From SZUA-584 sp964607965 (GTDB lineage Bacteria; Bacillota; Clostridia; Christensenellales; SZUA-584): DNA of 21,994 nt. The notes under the pieces are model-generated. The model saw only the letters and a program-made list of their open reading frames with translations. It was not told where the DNA came from and did no database searches. The position numbers and the translations under genes were made by a program. Shown piece after piece: positions 14,696-21,956 of the stretch; the first letter of the stretch is position 1; every line of letters begins with the position of its first letter. The DNA lies in assembly GCA_964607965.1 (NCBI GenBank), contig CAZSMH010000023.1, forward strand, positions 1 through 21,994, read 5' to 3'.

Positions 14696-15377
14696 TACCG
14701 CTGCTAAGCAAAACATGCTGCGCCCGAGTTTTTATGTCTTTATCAGAGAATGCCAAATCAAGAAAGCCGCTTTGTACGCGCCGCAAAAGATATGCAAAAG
14801 CGTATGCTATAGATTCAGCGTGGTCTGCAGCCAGGCCTGCGCTGTCAACTGCAGTGATTTGCTGCATGCATCCTTTGGGGTATGATACTGCAGGGCGGAG
14901 CGTTTTACGGCCGCTTAAAACATACTTGACAAGAACATTGCCGTTACAATCATGGACGGTATAGTCCGAAAAAGAGAACCATCCCGTTTCTGCCGCATCG
15001 TCACCGGCTTTAGCATAAAGAGCCGATATATCCGCAATGCCGACATGGCTTACAGATATCACGCGCTGCCTCGGGTCGCGGTCAGGGCGGCCAAATGTGA
15101 AAACCTGCTCCAGATAAATGCCGGATATCCCGGTCTCCTCGAACAGTTCGCGGTGCGCGCAAGCCAGAATATCTTCGTCTATATTCACAAATCCTCCGGG
15201 AAGAGCCCAGCAGTCTTTAAAAGGATAGTTCCCCCTGCGTATAAGCAGTATTTTTATATCATCCCCGTCCAACGCGAACAGCGCTATATCTGCAGCAACC
15301 GCGGGGTTTTGATATTTGGACGGGTCAAAATCTCTCAAAAACTGCTCCTCTTGCGGACAGGACGGTACATAAGCCAT
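14673..15377 (-). CDS. NUDIX hydrolase with C-terminal extension
   Basis: A 234-residue cytosolic hydrolase of nucleoside-diphosphate-linked compounds. The Nudix box is complete: G62-x5-E68-x7-R76-E77-L-F-E80-E81-T-G83-I84, so metal binding and catalysis should be intact. The N-terminal SKYQNPAVAADIALFAL and the GRPDRDPRQRVISVSH phrase resemble ADP-ribose pyrophosphatase-type proteins. The last 80 or so residues form an extension beyond the Nudix fold whose role I cannot identify; some relatives carry a winged helix there, but I see no convincing one. GGGGGAAT precedes the ATG. It lies 9 bases behind mnmA and is probably co-transcribed with it. Its end overlaps the convergent permease gene by 23 bases. 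Confidence 0.88.
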   Translation of the reverse strand: MAYVPSCPQEEQFLRDFDPSKYQNPAVAADIALFALDGDDIKILLIRRGNYPFKDCWALPGGFVNIDEDILACAHRELFEETGISGIYLEQVFTFGRPDRDPRQRVISVSHVGIADISALYAKAGDDAAETGWFSFSDYTVHDCNGNVLVKYVLSGRKTLRPAVSYPKGCMQQITAVDSAGLAADHAESIAYAFAYLLRRVQSGFLDLAFSDKDIKTRAQHVLLSSGISHGSLQ

Positions 15378-15386
15378 AAATTCCCC

Positions 15387-16460
15387 CTAGAAAATTACTT
15401 TGTCAATAACCCCGCCGCCAATACATTCATCGTCAATGTAAAGCGAAGCATACTGACCGGGCGTAACTGCGCGTTGGCGTGTTTCAAATTCTATCAGCGC
15501 ATCGTTTCCCTGCATTTTTACATGCACCTGCTGGTCGGCTTGACGGTAACGGAACTTTGCCTTGCACTCAAACTCTTTTGCCGGAGGAACGCCGGATATA
15601 AAGCTTATATCTGTCGAAACAAGCGCTCTTGAATAAAGCGCCTTGGTATCCCCCTGCCCGACAATAAGAGTATTTGTTGATACATCTTTATCAATAACAA
15701 ACCAGCGCTCGTCTGCAAAACCTTTGCGCCCGCCTATACCAAGCCCGCGCCTTTGTCCCAGCGTATAGAACATAACGCCTTGATGCCGCCCGACAACAAC
15801 TCCGTCTGCCGTTTTGATATCCCCCGGTTGTGCGGGCAGAAAGCCTGATAAAAATTCGCGGAATTTCCGTTCGCCTATAAAGCAAATGCCCGTTGAGTCT
15901 TTTTTATCGGCAACAGCAAGGCCAAGCTGCCCGGCCAGCCGGCGCACTTCGCTTTTCTGCATACCGCCGACAGGAAAAAGTGTATCGATAAGCTGCGCCT
16001 TTTTTAGCATACACAAAAAATAAGTCTGGTCTTTTTGGGCGTCAGACGCTTTAAAAAGCCGGCCGCCGCGTGTTTTTGCGTAATGCCCTGTGGCAAGATG
16101 CTTTGCGCCTATAGTGCGCGAGTATTCAAGAAATGCGGCGAACTTTATCTGCGAATTGCATAATATATCAGGATTGGGCGTACGTCCGCGGCGATATTCC
16201 TTGAGAAAGTATGAAAAAACGCGGTCTAAATATTCCTGTTCAAAATTGACGGTATGGTATGCAATTTTTATTTCAGCGCATACTTTCTGAACGTCTTCGT
16301 AATCCTGAGCCGCGCTGCAGCCGTTGCCGTCATCCTGCCAGTTTTTCATGAATACGCCTATTACATCGTATCCCTGTTGCTGTAAAAGGTGAGCGGCTAC
16401 AGCGGAATCAACGCCGCCGGACATACCGCAGACAACACGCTTTTTTTTATTTTCTCTCAA
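15387..16460 (-). CDS. mnmA: tRNA-specific 2-thiouridylase MnmA
   Basis: Introduces sulfur at C2 of the wobble uridine in tRNA-Lys, -Glu and -Gln, using ATP and sulfur relayed from a cysteine desulfurase. The PP-loop CGMSGGVDSAVAA spans 11-23. The two catalytic cysteines are in NPDILCNSQIKF and STGICFIGERKF. GLGIGGRKG and the C-terminal beta-barrel (RAVTPGQYASLYIDDECIGGGVI) complete the family architecture. Start is TTG 16460: GGGGAGG lies 6 bases upstream and it gives 357 residues, the normal length. The longer frame from ATG 16538 adds 26 residues without homologous character and would overlap the preceding gene. It is the middle gene of DUF3842-mnmA-NUDIX. Confidence 0.96.
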   Translation of the reverse strand: MRENKKKRVVCGMSGGVDSAVAAHLLQQQGYDVIGVFMKNWQDDGNGCSAAQDYEDVQKVCAEIKIAYHTVNFEQEYLDRVFSYFLKEYRRGRTPNPDILCNSQIKFAAFLEYSRTIGAKHLATGHYAKTRGGRLFKASDAQKDQTYFLCMLKKAQLIDTLFPVGGMQKSEVRRLAGQLGLAVADKKDSTGICFIGERKFREFLSGFLPAQPGDIKTADGVVVGRHQGVMFYTLGQRRGLGIGGRKGFADERWFVIDKDVSTNTLIVGQGDTKALYSRALVSTDISFISGVPPAKEFECKAKFRYRQADQQVHVKMQGNDALIEFETRQRAVTPGQYASLYIDDECIGGGVIDKVIF

Positions 16461-16522
16461 TATTAGCCTCCCCGTACAGGCGTTATTATCTGTATTATAA
16501 TAATTAATAAACTTTGCTGTTT

Positions 16523-16933
16523 TTATATCAGCGAACATACATGGTCAACGGCCGCCTCAATAAGGCCTGTTATACCAAGGTCTGCGGTACCTGGTATAAA
16601 ATAACTGCATTTTGTTATTGGAATAAGTATTTTCTTTGCATTACTCTGAGAAATAGCCTTGGCAATATTAGGGGTTATTTCTCCGAGCATGGCATAAGCC
16701 GCGATTATTCCTATACCGCCAATTATCACATCAACCGAAGGCACTTTTGAACAAATAGCGTTTTCCCCGGCTGCAGAAGAAGCTGCCCCGCTTTTTCTCA
16801 TAGCCGCGGCAGCCGCTTTGTTTGTGCCGAGTGCCATAATATTTACTTGTTCGCCGCATTTCTCAACAAGCTTTTTTACTATGGCGGCTCCGAGGCCCCC
16901 GCCCTGAGCATCCACGACAGCTACATTAAGCAT
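16523..16933 (-). CDS. DUF3842-family protein
   Basis: A 136-residue protein, recognised from MLNVAVVDAQGGGLGAAIVKKL, VNIMALGTNKAAAAAMRKSGA and the C-terminal PGTADLGITGLIEAAVDHV, the pattern of the small Rossmann-like DUF3842 family of anaerobic Firmicutes. The glycine-rich first loop (AQGGGLG) suggests nucleotide or cofactor binding, but no function is established to my knowledge. There is no signal peptide. I start at ATG 16933, preceded by AGGGGGAT; the 29 extra upstream codons would run through the promoter at 16953-16981. It lies 62 bases before mnmA and is probably the first gene of that operon. Confidence 0.82.
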   Translation of the reverse strand: MLNVAVVDAQGGGLGAAIVKKLVEKCGEQVNIMALGTNKAAAAAMRKSGAASSAAGENAICSKVPSVDVIIGGIGIIAAYAMLGEITPNIAKAISQSNAKKILIPITKCSYFIPGTADLGITGLIEAAVDHVCSLI

Positions 16934-16952
16934 GAAAATCCCCCTATTAAAT

Positions 16953-16981
16953 ATTATACCGTAATCATTGTATTGCGGCAA
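16953..16981 (-). promoter_or_regulatory. Promoter of DUF3842-mnmA-NUDIX operon
   Basis: Minus strand TTGCCG (16981-16976), 17-base spacer, perfect TATAAT (16958-16953), about 20 bases before the ATG at 16933. It is divergent from the fba promoter. Confidence 0.7.
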
Positions 16982-17048
16982 TAAAGCTAAATTTGGTTTA
17001 AAATCAATAACAAAAAACATTTTGCTTTAATAACCAAGAGATTTGATA

Positions 17049-17054
17049 TATAAT
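17049..17054 (+). promoter_or_regulatory. -10 element of fba promoter
   Basis: A perfect TATAAT 42 bases before the fba ATG, in the divergent region with DUF3842. The best -35 at 17 bases is only TTTAAT (17026-17031). GAGGAGG follows at the right place for translation of fba. Confidence 0.5.
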
Positions 17055-17095
17055 ACCGAAAGATAAGCTTATAATAATTTCGAGGAGGAAATAAA

Positions 17096-18025
17096 ATGCC
17101 ACTGGTAACGAGCACAAAAATGTTTAAGGATGCTTATAAAGGCGGATATGCTATAGGCGCATTCAACGTGAACAATATGGAGATAGTTCAGGGAATAACT
17201 GAGGCGGCAAAGGAACTTAATGCTCCGTTGATTCTTCAGGTATCCAAAGGGGCAAGGGCTTATGCCAACCCGATTTATTTGAGAAAACTGGTTGAGGCGG
17301 CGCTAGAGGATACAGGGCTTCCTATTTGTCTTCATCTTGACCACGGAGATACATACGAAATATGCAAGGACTGCATTGACAGCGGCTTTACATCAGTAAT
17401 GATAGACGGTTCTCATCATCCGTTTGAGGAAAATATCGCGCTGACAAAAAAAGTTGTGGAATACGCGCACGATAAGGGTGTTGTAGTTGAGGCTGAACTT
17501 GGCCGGCTTGAGGGTGTTGAAGATGAAATAAAGGTTTCTGCGGAAGACGCTTCGTATACACGCCCTGAAGAGGTTGAAGAGTTCGTCAGCAAGACAGGCG
17601 TAGATTCTCTTGCAATTGCTATCGGAACAAGCCACGGTGCGTTTAAGTTTAAGGGAGAGCCCAAACTGCGGTTTGATATACTTGAAGAGGTAGAAAAAAG
17701 GATTCCCGGATTTCCGATAGTTCTGCATGGTGCATCTTCAGTAATCCCCGAGCTTGTGGATATTATAAACAAAAACGGAGGCGATATGCCAGGGGCAAGG
17801 GGTGTGCCAGAAGAAATGCTTCGGCAGGCTGCAAGAAGCGCTGTATGCAAAATCAATATAGACTCTGATCTGCGTCTTGCAATGACTGCGATGATAAGGC
17901 AGCATTTTGTGCAGAACCCTTCTCATTTTGACCCGAGACAGTATCTAAAACCGGCACGCGCCGCTATTAAAGAACTTGTTAAACATAAGATTGAAGCAGT
18001 GCTTGGCTGCGCAGGCAAGGCTTAA
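17096..18025 (+). CDS. fba: Class II fructose-1,6-bisphosphate aldolase
   Basis: Zinc-dependent aldolase that splits fructose 1,6-bisphosphate into two triose phosphates in glycolysis and works in reverse in gluconeogenesis. The 309-residue length is typical. Visible sites are the catalytic D82 and zinc ligand H83 in LHLDHGD, E134 in VEAELG, H180 in GTSHGAFKF, H211 in VLHGASS, and the substrate-binding NIDSD (254-258). Tagatose-bisphosphate and related class II aldolases share these motifs, so minor substrate ambiguity remains, but the isolated housekeeping context favours Fba. GAGGAGG precedes the ATG. A strong terminator begins 22 bases after the stop, so it is a single-gene transcript. Confidence 0.95.
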   Translation: MPLVTSTKMFKDAYKGGYAIGAFNVNNMEIVQGITEAAKELNAPLILQVSKGARAYANPIYLRKLVEAALEDTGLPICLHLDHGDTYEICKDCIDSGFTSVMIDGSHHPFEENIALTKKVVEYAHDKGVVVEAELGRLEGVEDEIKVSAEDASYTRPEEVEEFVSKTGVDSLAIAIGTSHGAFKFKGEPKLRFDILEEVEKRIPGFPIVLHGASSVIPELVDIINKNGGDMPGARGVPEEMLRQAARSAVCKINIDSDLRLAMTAMIRQHFVQNPSHFDPRQYLKPARAAIKELVKHKIEAVLGCAGKA

Positions 18026-18046
18026 TAATTAAATCATTTAATATAG

Positions 18047-18081
18047 AGTCCGGCACCGGATATTTACGTGCCGGACTTTTT
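18047..18081 (+). terminator. Intrinsic terminator of fba
   Basis: AGTCCGGCAC (18047-18056) pairs perfectly with GTGCCGGACT (18068-18077), with an 11-base loop and five T residues. Confidence 0.93.
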
Positions 18082-18158
18082 GTACCTTAATAATATGCGT
18101 AATAGCGCTTTGTACGGATGCATAGTATAAAATTAGCAACAGGCTTTAAAGTTTTGGT

Positions 18159-18164
18159 TATAAT
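18159..18164 (+). promoter_or_regulatory. Candidate -10 element for bofA
   Basis: A perfect TATAAT 20 bases before the bofA ATG. The best -35 at 17 bases is GCAACA (18136-18141), only three of six, so a vegetative promoter here is tentative. In Bacillus bofA is under sporulation control. Confidence 0.35.
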
Positions 18165-18184
18165 GCATAAACGGGAGCGCAGGT

Positions 18185-18460
18185 ATGGGTCTTGGCATCA
18201 ATATGCTCGAAGTGCTTATTTTTGCACTTGGCTTGATAACTATATATGCCATCGGCTGGCTTTTGCTTGTTCCGTTAAAATTTCTGCTTAAAGCTGTTTC
18301 CAGCAGTTTGCTGGGTGCTGCCGTCCTTCTTCTGATAAATGCGCTCGGCGGTATATTTTCCGTTACAATAGCTATAAACCCGTTAAGCGCTTTTATTGCC
18401 GGATATTTCGGTTTGCCGGGAATTATTTTGATTCTTATTATTAAGCTGATAATACCATAG
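18185..18460 (+). CDS. bofA: BofA family pro-sigma-K processing inhibitor
   Basis: A 91-residue membrane protein. In Bacillus, BofA sits in the mother-cell membrane around the forespore and, with SpoIVFA, holds back the protease SpoIVFB that activates pro-sigma-K. The family pattern is clear: IGWLLLVPLKFLLKAVSSSLLGAAVLLLINALGG in the middle, and a C-terminal INPLSAFIAGYFGLPGIILILI. Two to three hydrophobic helices cover nearly the entire length. GGGAG lies 7 bases before the ATG. Its presence is the best evidence that the organism makes endospores, although BofA homologues also occur in clostridia whose sigma-K pathway is simplified. It stands between fba and secG with its own leader. Confidence 0.9.
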   Translation: MGLGINMLEVLIFALGLITIYAIGWLLLVPLKFLLKAVSSSLLGAAVLLLINALGGIFSVTIAINPLSAFIAGYFGLPGIILILIIKLIIP

Positions 18461-18524
18461 ATATTTGCAGCTGGTTTATTTGATCACAACACTTACGAGA
18501 CCTAAAGCATTGCCATTTTTCTGC

Positions 18525-18553
18525 TTGCATTTTGCAATACCGCGTGATAGAAT
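18525..18553 (+). promoter_or_regulatory. Promoter of secG
   Basis: TTGCAT (18525-18530), 17 bases, TAGAAT (18548-18553) with TGA just before it (extended -10). The -35 lies in a small palindrome, TTGCA-TTT-TGCAA (18525-18537), which could bind a regulator. TAGGAGGTC follows before the secG ATG. Confidence 0.68.
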
Positions 18554-18584
18554 ACCCCTGCTGTAGATTTCTAGGAGGTCGTAC

Positions 18585-18836
18585 ATGGGCATTGTAGTGC
18601 TTGTAATACAGTTGGTACTGTGTGTGTTTTCGCTGTTTATGATAGCTGTAGTTTTGCTACAGTCCGGCAAGAGTGCCGGTTTGTCGGGAGACATAGCTGG
18701 CGGTGCGGAAACTTTCCTTGGCAAAACAAAAGCTAAGAGTTACGAAGGCAAGCTAAAGAAGCTTACAAAGATAGCGGCAGTCGGCATAATGGTGCTGGCA
18801 GTTGCGCTTGTTATTATACAGGTGTACGCATTGTAA
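18585..18836 (+). CDS. secG: Preprotein translocase subunit SecG
   Basis: An 83-residue small membrane subunit of the SecYEG protein-export channel. The family features are a first helix (about 3-26), the conserved cytoplasmic loop LLQSGKSAGLSGDIAGGAET, a short FLGKTKAK stretch, and a second helix (about 61-82). Length and topology are standard. A strong AGGAGG precedes the ATG, with a well-formed extended -10 promoter upstream. As in many Firmicutes, rnr and smpB follow, here after 188 bases that contain a hairpin and a terminator. Confidence 0.95.
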   Translation: MGIVVLVIQLVLCVFSLFMIAVVLLQSGKSAGLSGDIAGGAETFLGKTKAKSYEGKLKKLTKIAAVGIMVLAVALVIIQVYAL

Positions 18837-18845
18837 GCATTACTG

Positions 18846-18935
18846 CTGCCGCTCTTAAAAACAGCGCCTGCATAGAACTGTTTTGGAGAGTAGCTGGCAG
18901 ATACGGAATAAAAGCAGAGATATTACGCTTTTCCG
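18846..18935 (+). other. Candidate leader RNA: nested hairpin plus antiterminator before rnr
   Basis: Three stems nest around one loop: CTGCC (18846-18850) with GGCAG (18896-18900), CTCT (18852-18855) with AGAG (18887-18890), and AAAACAG (18858-18864) with CTGTTTT (18878-18884). Behind it CGGAA-taa-AAGC (18904-18915) can pair with GCTTTTCCG (18927-18935), which is the 5' arm of the terminator at 18925-18957. The two folds exclude each other, as in riboswitches and attenuators. No ligand class is recognised. It could also be only the 3' end of the secG message. Confidence 0.4.
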
Positions 18936-18957
18936 GATGTGCGGGAAGGCGTTTTTT
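18925..18957 (+). terminator. Intrinsic terminator between secG and rnr
   Basis: ACGCTTTTCCG (18925-18935) and CGGGAAGGCGT (18942-18952) form an 11-pair stem with two G-U pairs, a six-base loop, and six T residues (18952-18957). Confidence 0.88.
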
Positions 18958-19024
18958 ATTACGAAGCATTATGCAATCGCATAAAGGGGAATCTAAAGAT
19001 AGTGTTATTTAAAAGGGAAATAAA

Positions 19025-21118
19025 TTGGAAACGAAAGAATGGTTAATAAGCGAGCTTAGCGCTTGCAAGAAAAAAATAGACTTTAATGAGCTGGCACAAA
19101 GGTATCCGGGAGATCCCGCGGAACTGAAAGATACCGTAAGAGAACAGATTGCAAAGGGAAGTGTGCTTGCATCTAAACGGGGCAAGCTTTTTTTACCGGG
19201 CGATTTTGGTATTTTTACGGGGCAGTTGGACGTAAAACGCTCTGGGTTTGCATTTTTGCTTAATGAACATGGGGATATATTCATTGCGTCCGACAAAAAG
19301 GGCGGAGCGATGAACAAAGATGTTGTTGCCGTAAAGATAATTGAAAGCAGCGAACCGGGAAAACGGCGTGAGGGCGAGGTCATCAATATTATTGAAAAGG
19401 CAAATGCGAGTATCGTCGGCACGTTGACAGGACGTTTTGTCAAACCCGATGATGACCGCCTTGACGAGGTATTTATAGAAAAAAGCAATTTGGGTGGTGC
19501 AAAAAACGGACAGAAAGTTGTTGTTAAGATTACTGCCCGGGCTAATAGTGCGCATAGCGCGCAGGGATGCATTACTGAGATTCTAGGCAAAGCCGGTGAG
19601 CCGGACGTTGAAATAAAAAGCGTTATCAAAAGTTTCGGGTTGCCTGAGGATTTTATGCAGGAGGCGGAGGATGAGGCCGCACACGCAGCTTTACAGTTTG
19701 ACGATAGCGGGAGAGAAGATTACCGGAGCGAAACTATATTTACAATTGACGGTGCGGATGCAAAGGATTTAGATGACGCAGTATCAATACGAAGAACACA
19801 ATACGGTTATCAGCTTGGCGTGCACATCGCTGATGTGGCATTTTTTGTGAAGGAAGGGTCAAAGCTTGATAAAGAGGCATTTTTGCGCGGTACAAGCGTG
19901 TATCTCGCTGATACCGTTCTGCCGATGTTGCCAAAAGCGCTCTCTAACGGAGCATGTTCGCTATCTGAAGGCGAAGAGAGGCTCGCGGTTTCGTGCATAA
20001 TGGAGGTTGATACGCGCGGAAACGTGCAGAGCGCACGTGTTTGCGAAAGCGTAATCCGCTCCAAACACAGGCTGACATATTCCGATGTTGAAAAGGTATT
20101 GCACGGCGGTTACCAGCAGCTTGAACGCGAATATGCAGACATAATTGACGATTTGCGTACTATGGGAGAACTTGCGGTCAAAATGCGAACCAGGCGTGAG
20201 GACAAGGGAAGCATAGACTTTGAGATAGACGAAACAGAGTTTAAATACGACGAGAATGGGCGGGCGATAGGCGTAAACCAAAGGGAGCGCGGCGATGCCG
20301 AGAAGCTGATAGAAGAGTTTATGCTGGCAGCCAACAGAGCGGTAGCCCAGATGTATTACTGGCGCGAGATTCCGTTTTTGTATCGTGTGCATGAGCCGCC
20401 GGAAGAGGAGAAGATGCGCAGCTTTGCCGCGTTTTATGCAAATTACGGCAAGCTTAAAGGGCAGCCCTCCAGTGTGCATCCAAAGACTTTGCAGGGCATA
20501 CTTAAGGATATAAAAGGTTTGCCGCATGAGAATATCGTCAGCCAGATAATGTTGCGTTCATTAAAAAAAGCCGAATATTCATCAGAGTGCAAGGGACATT
20601 TTGGGCTCTCGTTTACGCATTACTGCCATTTTACTTCTCCGATAAGGCGTTATCCTGATCTTGCGGTACATAGAATAATAAAGCATGATATATCGGGGAG
20701 GCTTAACGGCAAAGTAATAGATAAGCTTGCTAAGCAAACGCCCATTATTGCGCAGCAGTCCAGCCAGCGGGAACGTGCTGCAATGGAAGCCGAACGTGCG
20801 GTGGATGACATAAAACGTGCAGAATACATGTACGGAAAAGAAGGCAATGTTTATGACGGTGTTGTCAGCGGAGTATCAAGAAATGTAATATTTGTGCAGC
20901 TTGACAATACGGTTGAGGGTGTGATACCATTATCATCCCTCAAAGACGACTATTATGTTTATATTGAAAAACTCTATTGTGTCATCGGAGAGCGGACAAG
21001 AAAACGTATCAGCCTTGGAGATGCTATGCGGGTGCGCGTTGTAAGCGTCAGCGTGTATCCGCCGCGCATAGAGTTTGAGCCTGCAGACGTATGCAGTAAA
21101 GACGGAGAGTGGTCTTGA
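19025..21118 (+). CDS. rnr: Ribonuclease R
   Basis: A 3'-5' processive exoribonuclease that degrades structured RNA and, with tmRNA, faulty messages. It has 697 residues. The order is an N-terminal helical domain, cold-shock-type OB folds (about 60-205), the RNB catalytic domain with IDGADAKDLDDAVS near 240-253, and a C-terminal S1 domain (about 606-690, starting GNVYDGVVSGV). FGLSFTHYCHFTSPIRRYPDL is the RNB active-site end. The Lys-rich tail of E. coli RNase R is missing, as is usual in shorter Firmicute forms. Start is TTG 19025 behind AAAGGGA. A 16-base inverted repeat, TTATGC-AATC-GCATAA, lies at 18969-18984 in front of it. Its stop shares a base with the smpB ATG. Confidence 0.96.
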   Translation: METKEWLISELSACKKKIDFNELAQRYPGDPAELKDTVREQIAKGSVLASKRGKLFLPGDFGIFTGQLDVKRSGFAFLLNEHGDIFIASDKKGGAMNKDVVAVKIIESSEPGKRREGEVINIIEKANASIVGTLTGRFVKPDDDRLDEVFIEKSNLGGAKNGQKVVVKITARANSAHSAQGCITEILGKAGEPDVEIKSVIKSFGLPEDFMQEAEDEAAHAALQFDDSGREDYRSETIFTIDGADAKDLDDAVSIRRTQYGYQLGVHIADVAFFVKEGSKLDKEAFLRGTSVYLADTVLPMLPKALSNGACSLSEGEERLAVSCIMEVDTRGNVQSARVCESVIRSKHRLTYSDVEKVLHGGYQQLEREYADIIDDLRTMGELAVKMRTRREDKGSIDFEIDETEFKYDENGRAIGVNQRERGDAEKLIEEFMLAANRAVAQMYYWREIPFLYRVHEPPEEEKMRSFAAFYANYGKLKGQPSSVHPKTLQGILKDIKGLPHENIVSQIMLRSLKKAEYSSECKGHFGLSFTHYCHFTSPIRRYPDLAVHRIIKHDISGRLNGKVIDKLAKQTPIIAQQSSQRERAAMEAERAVDDIKRAEYMYGKEGNVYDGVVSGVSRNVIFVQLDNTVEGVIPLSSLKDDYYVYIEKLYCVIGERTRKRISLGDAMRVRVVSVSVYPPRIEFEPADVCSKDGEWS

Positions 21119-21576
21119 TGAATGAGGCTGTCAAAGTTCTGATAAAGAACAAAAAGGCGCGTCATGAATATTTTATTGAAGAAGCAATAGAAGCAGGTAT
21201 AGCGCTTATCGGTAGCGAAGTAAAATCCATACGCGGCGGAAAGGCCAATATCACGGACGCTTTTGTGCGTATACAAAACGGTGAAGCTTTCATACAAAAC
21301 ATGCACATAAGCCCTTATGAAAAGGGAAGCGTGTATAATGCAGACCCGCTCCGTGCGCGAAAGCTGCTGCTTCATAAAAGGGAGATTACAAAGCTTTACA
21401 GCGTTGTGATGCAAAAAGGTTTAACTCTCGTACCGTTGGCTGTGTATCTTAAAAAGGGGATTGTTAAGATTGAGATTGGTGTTGCGCGCGGCAAGAAGCT
21501 TTATGACAAGAGGCAAAGCATTGCGGAGCGTGATGCGCAAAGGAAGAAGGAAGTTGCCAGAAAGATGGCAAGGTAA
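21118..21576 (+). CDS. smpB: SsrA-binding protein SmpB
   Basis: Binds the tRNA-like domain of tmRNA and places it in the A site of stalled ribosomes. It has 152 residues from ATG 21118. Family features are NKKARHEYFIEEAIEAGIALIGSEVKSIR, GGKANITDAFV, the HISPYEKG segment, and the basic C-terminal tail (KKLYDKRQSIAERDAQRKKE) that enters the mRNA channel. The ATG overlaps the rnr stop (TGATG), and GGAGAG lies about 9 bases upstream. The GTG at 21109 has no such spacing. Its RNA partner ssrA begins 7 bases after the stop, so the three ribosome-rescue genes form one unit. Confidence 0.97.
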   Translation: MNEAVKVLIKNKKARHEYFIEEAIEAGIALIGSEVKSIRGGKANITDAFVRIQNGEAFIQNMHISPYEKGSVYNADPLRARKLLLHKREITKLYSVVMQKGLTLVPLAVYLKKGIVKIEIGVARGKKLYDKRQSIAERDAQRKKEVARKMAR

Positions 21577-21583
21577 ACCTTAT

Positions 21584-21947
21584 GGGGGCGTATTTGGCTT
21601 TCGACGGGGGTTTGCCGGGGTCGGATAAGCGGGTCGCAGTTCCGGAATACTGCGTTAAAAAGCCGGATCTTAAATTTAGTTGCAGATAGAACTGAACTAG
21701 CTTACGCTGCCGCTTAAGGCAGTGTAATGTCTTGCCGGTGTATCCCTAAGCGCCGGGTCAAGGCACCATTTTTTAGGGGAACCGCCTTTGCAAAGCTTTG
21801 AGCATAGGAGAGGCTTATGAAGCTACCGCACGGTATGACCTGCACATGGGGCGTACCGCGTGGGAAACATTAATACCAGTGCTGCACCCGGAGAAGATCT
21901 GATTTCGGAACTTTCGGACAGGGGTTCGACTCCCCTCGCCTCCACCA
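21584..21947 (+). ncRNA. ssrA: Transfer-messenger RNA (tmRNA)
   Basis: A one-piece tmRNA of 364 bases that rescues stalled ribosomes. The acceptor GGGGGCG (21584-21590) pairs with CGCCTCC (21937-21943, one G-U pair), followed by A and an encoded CCA (21945-21947). The T arm has GGGGTTCGACTCCCC, and the start GGCTTTCGACGGGG is typical. The tag frame is best placed at 21682-21717, with GCA as resume codon by analogy to the TTAAATATAACT-GGC junction of Bacillus. It encodes ADRTELAYAAA, so the tag with the tRNA-borne alanine is AADRTELAYAAA. Only 7 bases separate it from smpB, so it is either processed from the rnr-smpB message or driven by a promoter inside smpB. Confidence 0.95.
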
Positions 21948-21956
21948 CAGCAATCA

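Noticed and set aside
14952..15632. 226-codon plus-strand frame
   Set aside because: Lies antisense across NUDIX and mnmA with no recognisable domain; typical shadow of a real gene in this codon usage.
16461..16538. 26-residue N-terminal extension of MnmA from ATG 16538
   Set aside because: No Shine-Dalgarno, overlaps the previous gene, and the TTG at 16460 has an ideal site and gives the normal length.
18121..18128. CATAGTAT as a sigma-E -10 for bofA
   Set aside because: Partial match to the -10 only, with no convincing -35 at the right distance; biologically attractive but not supported.
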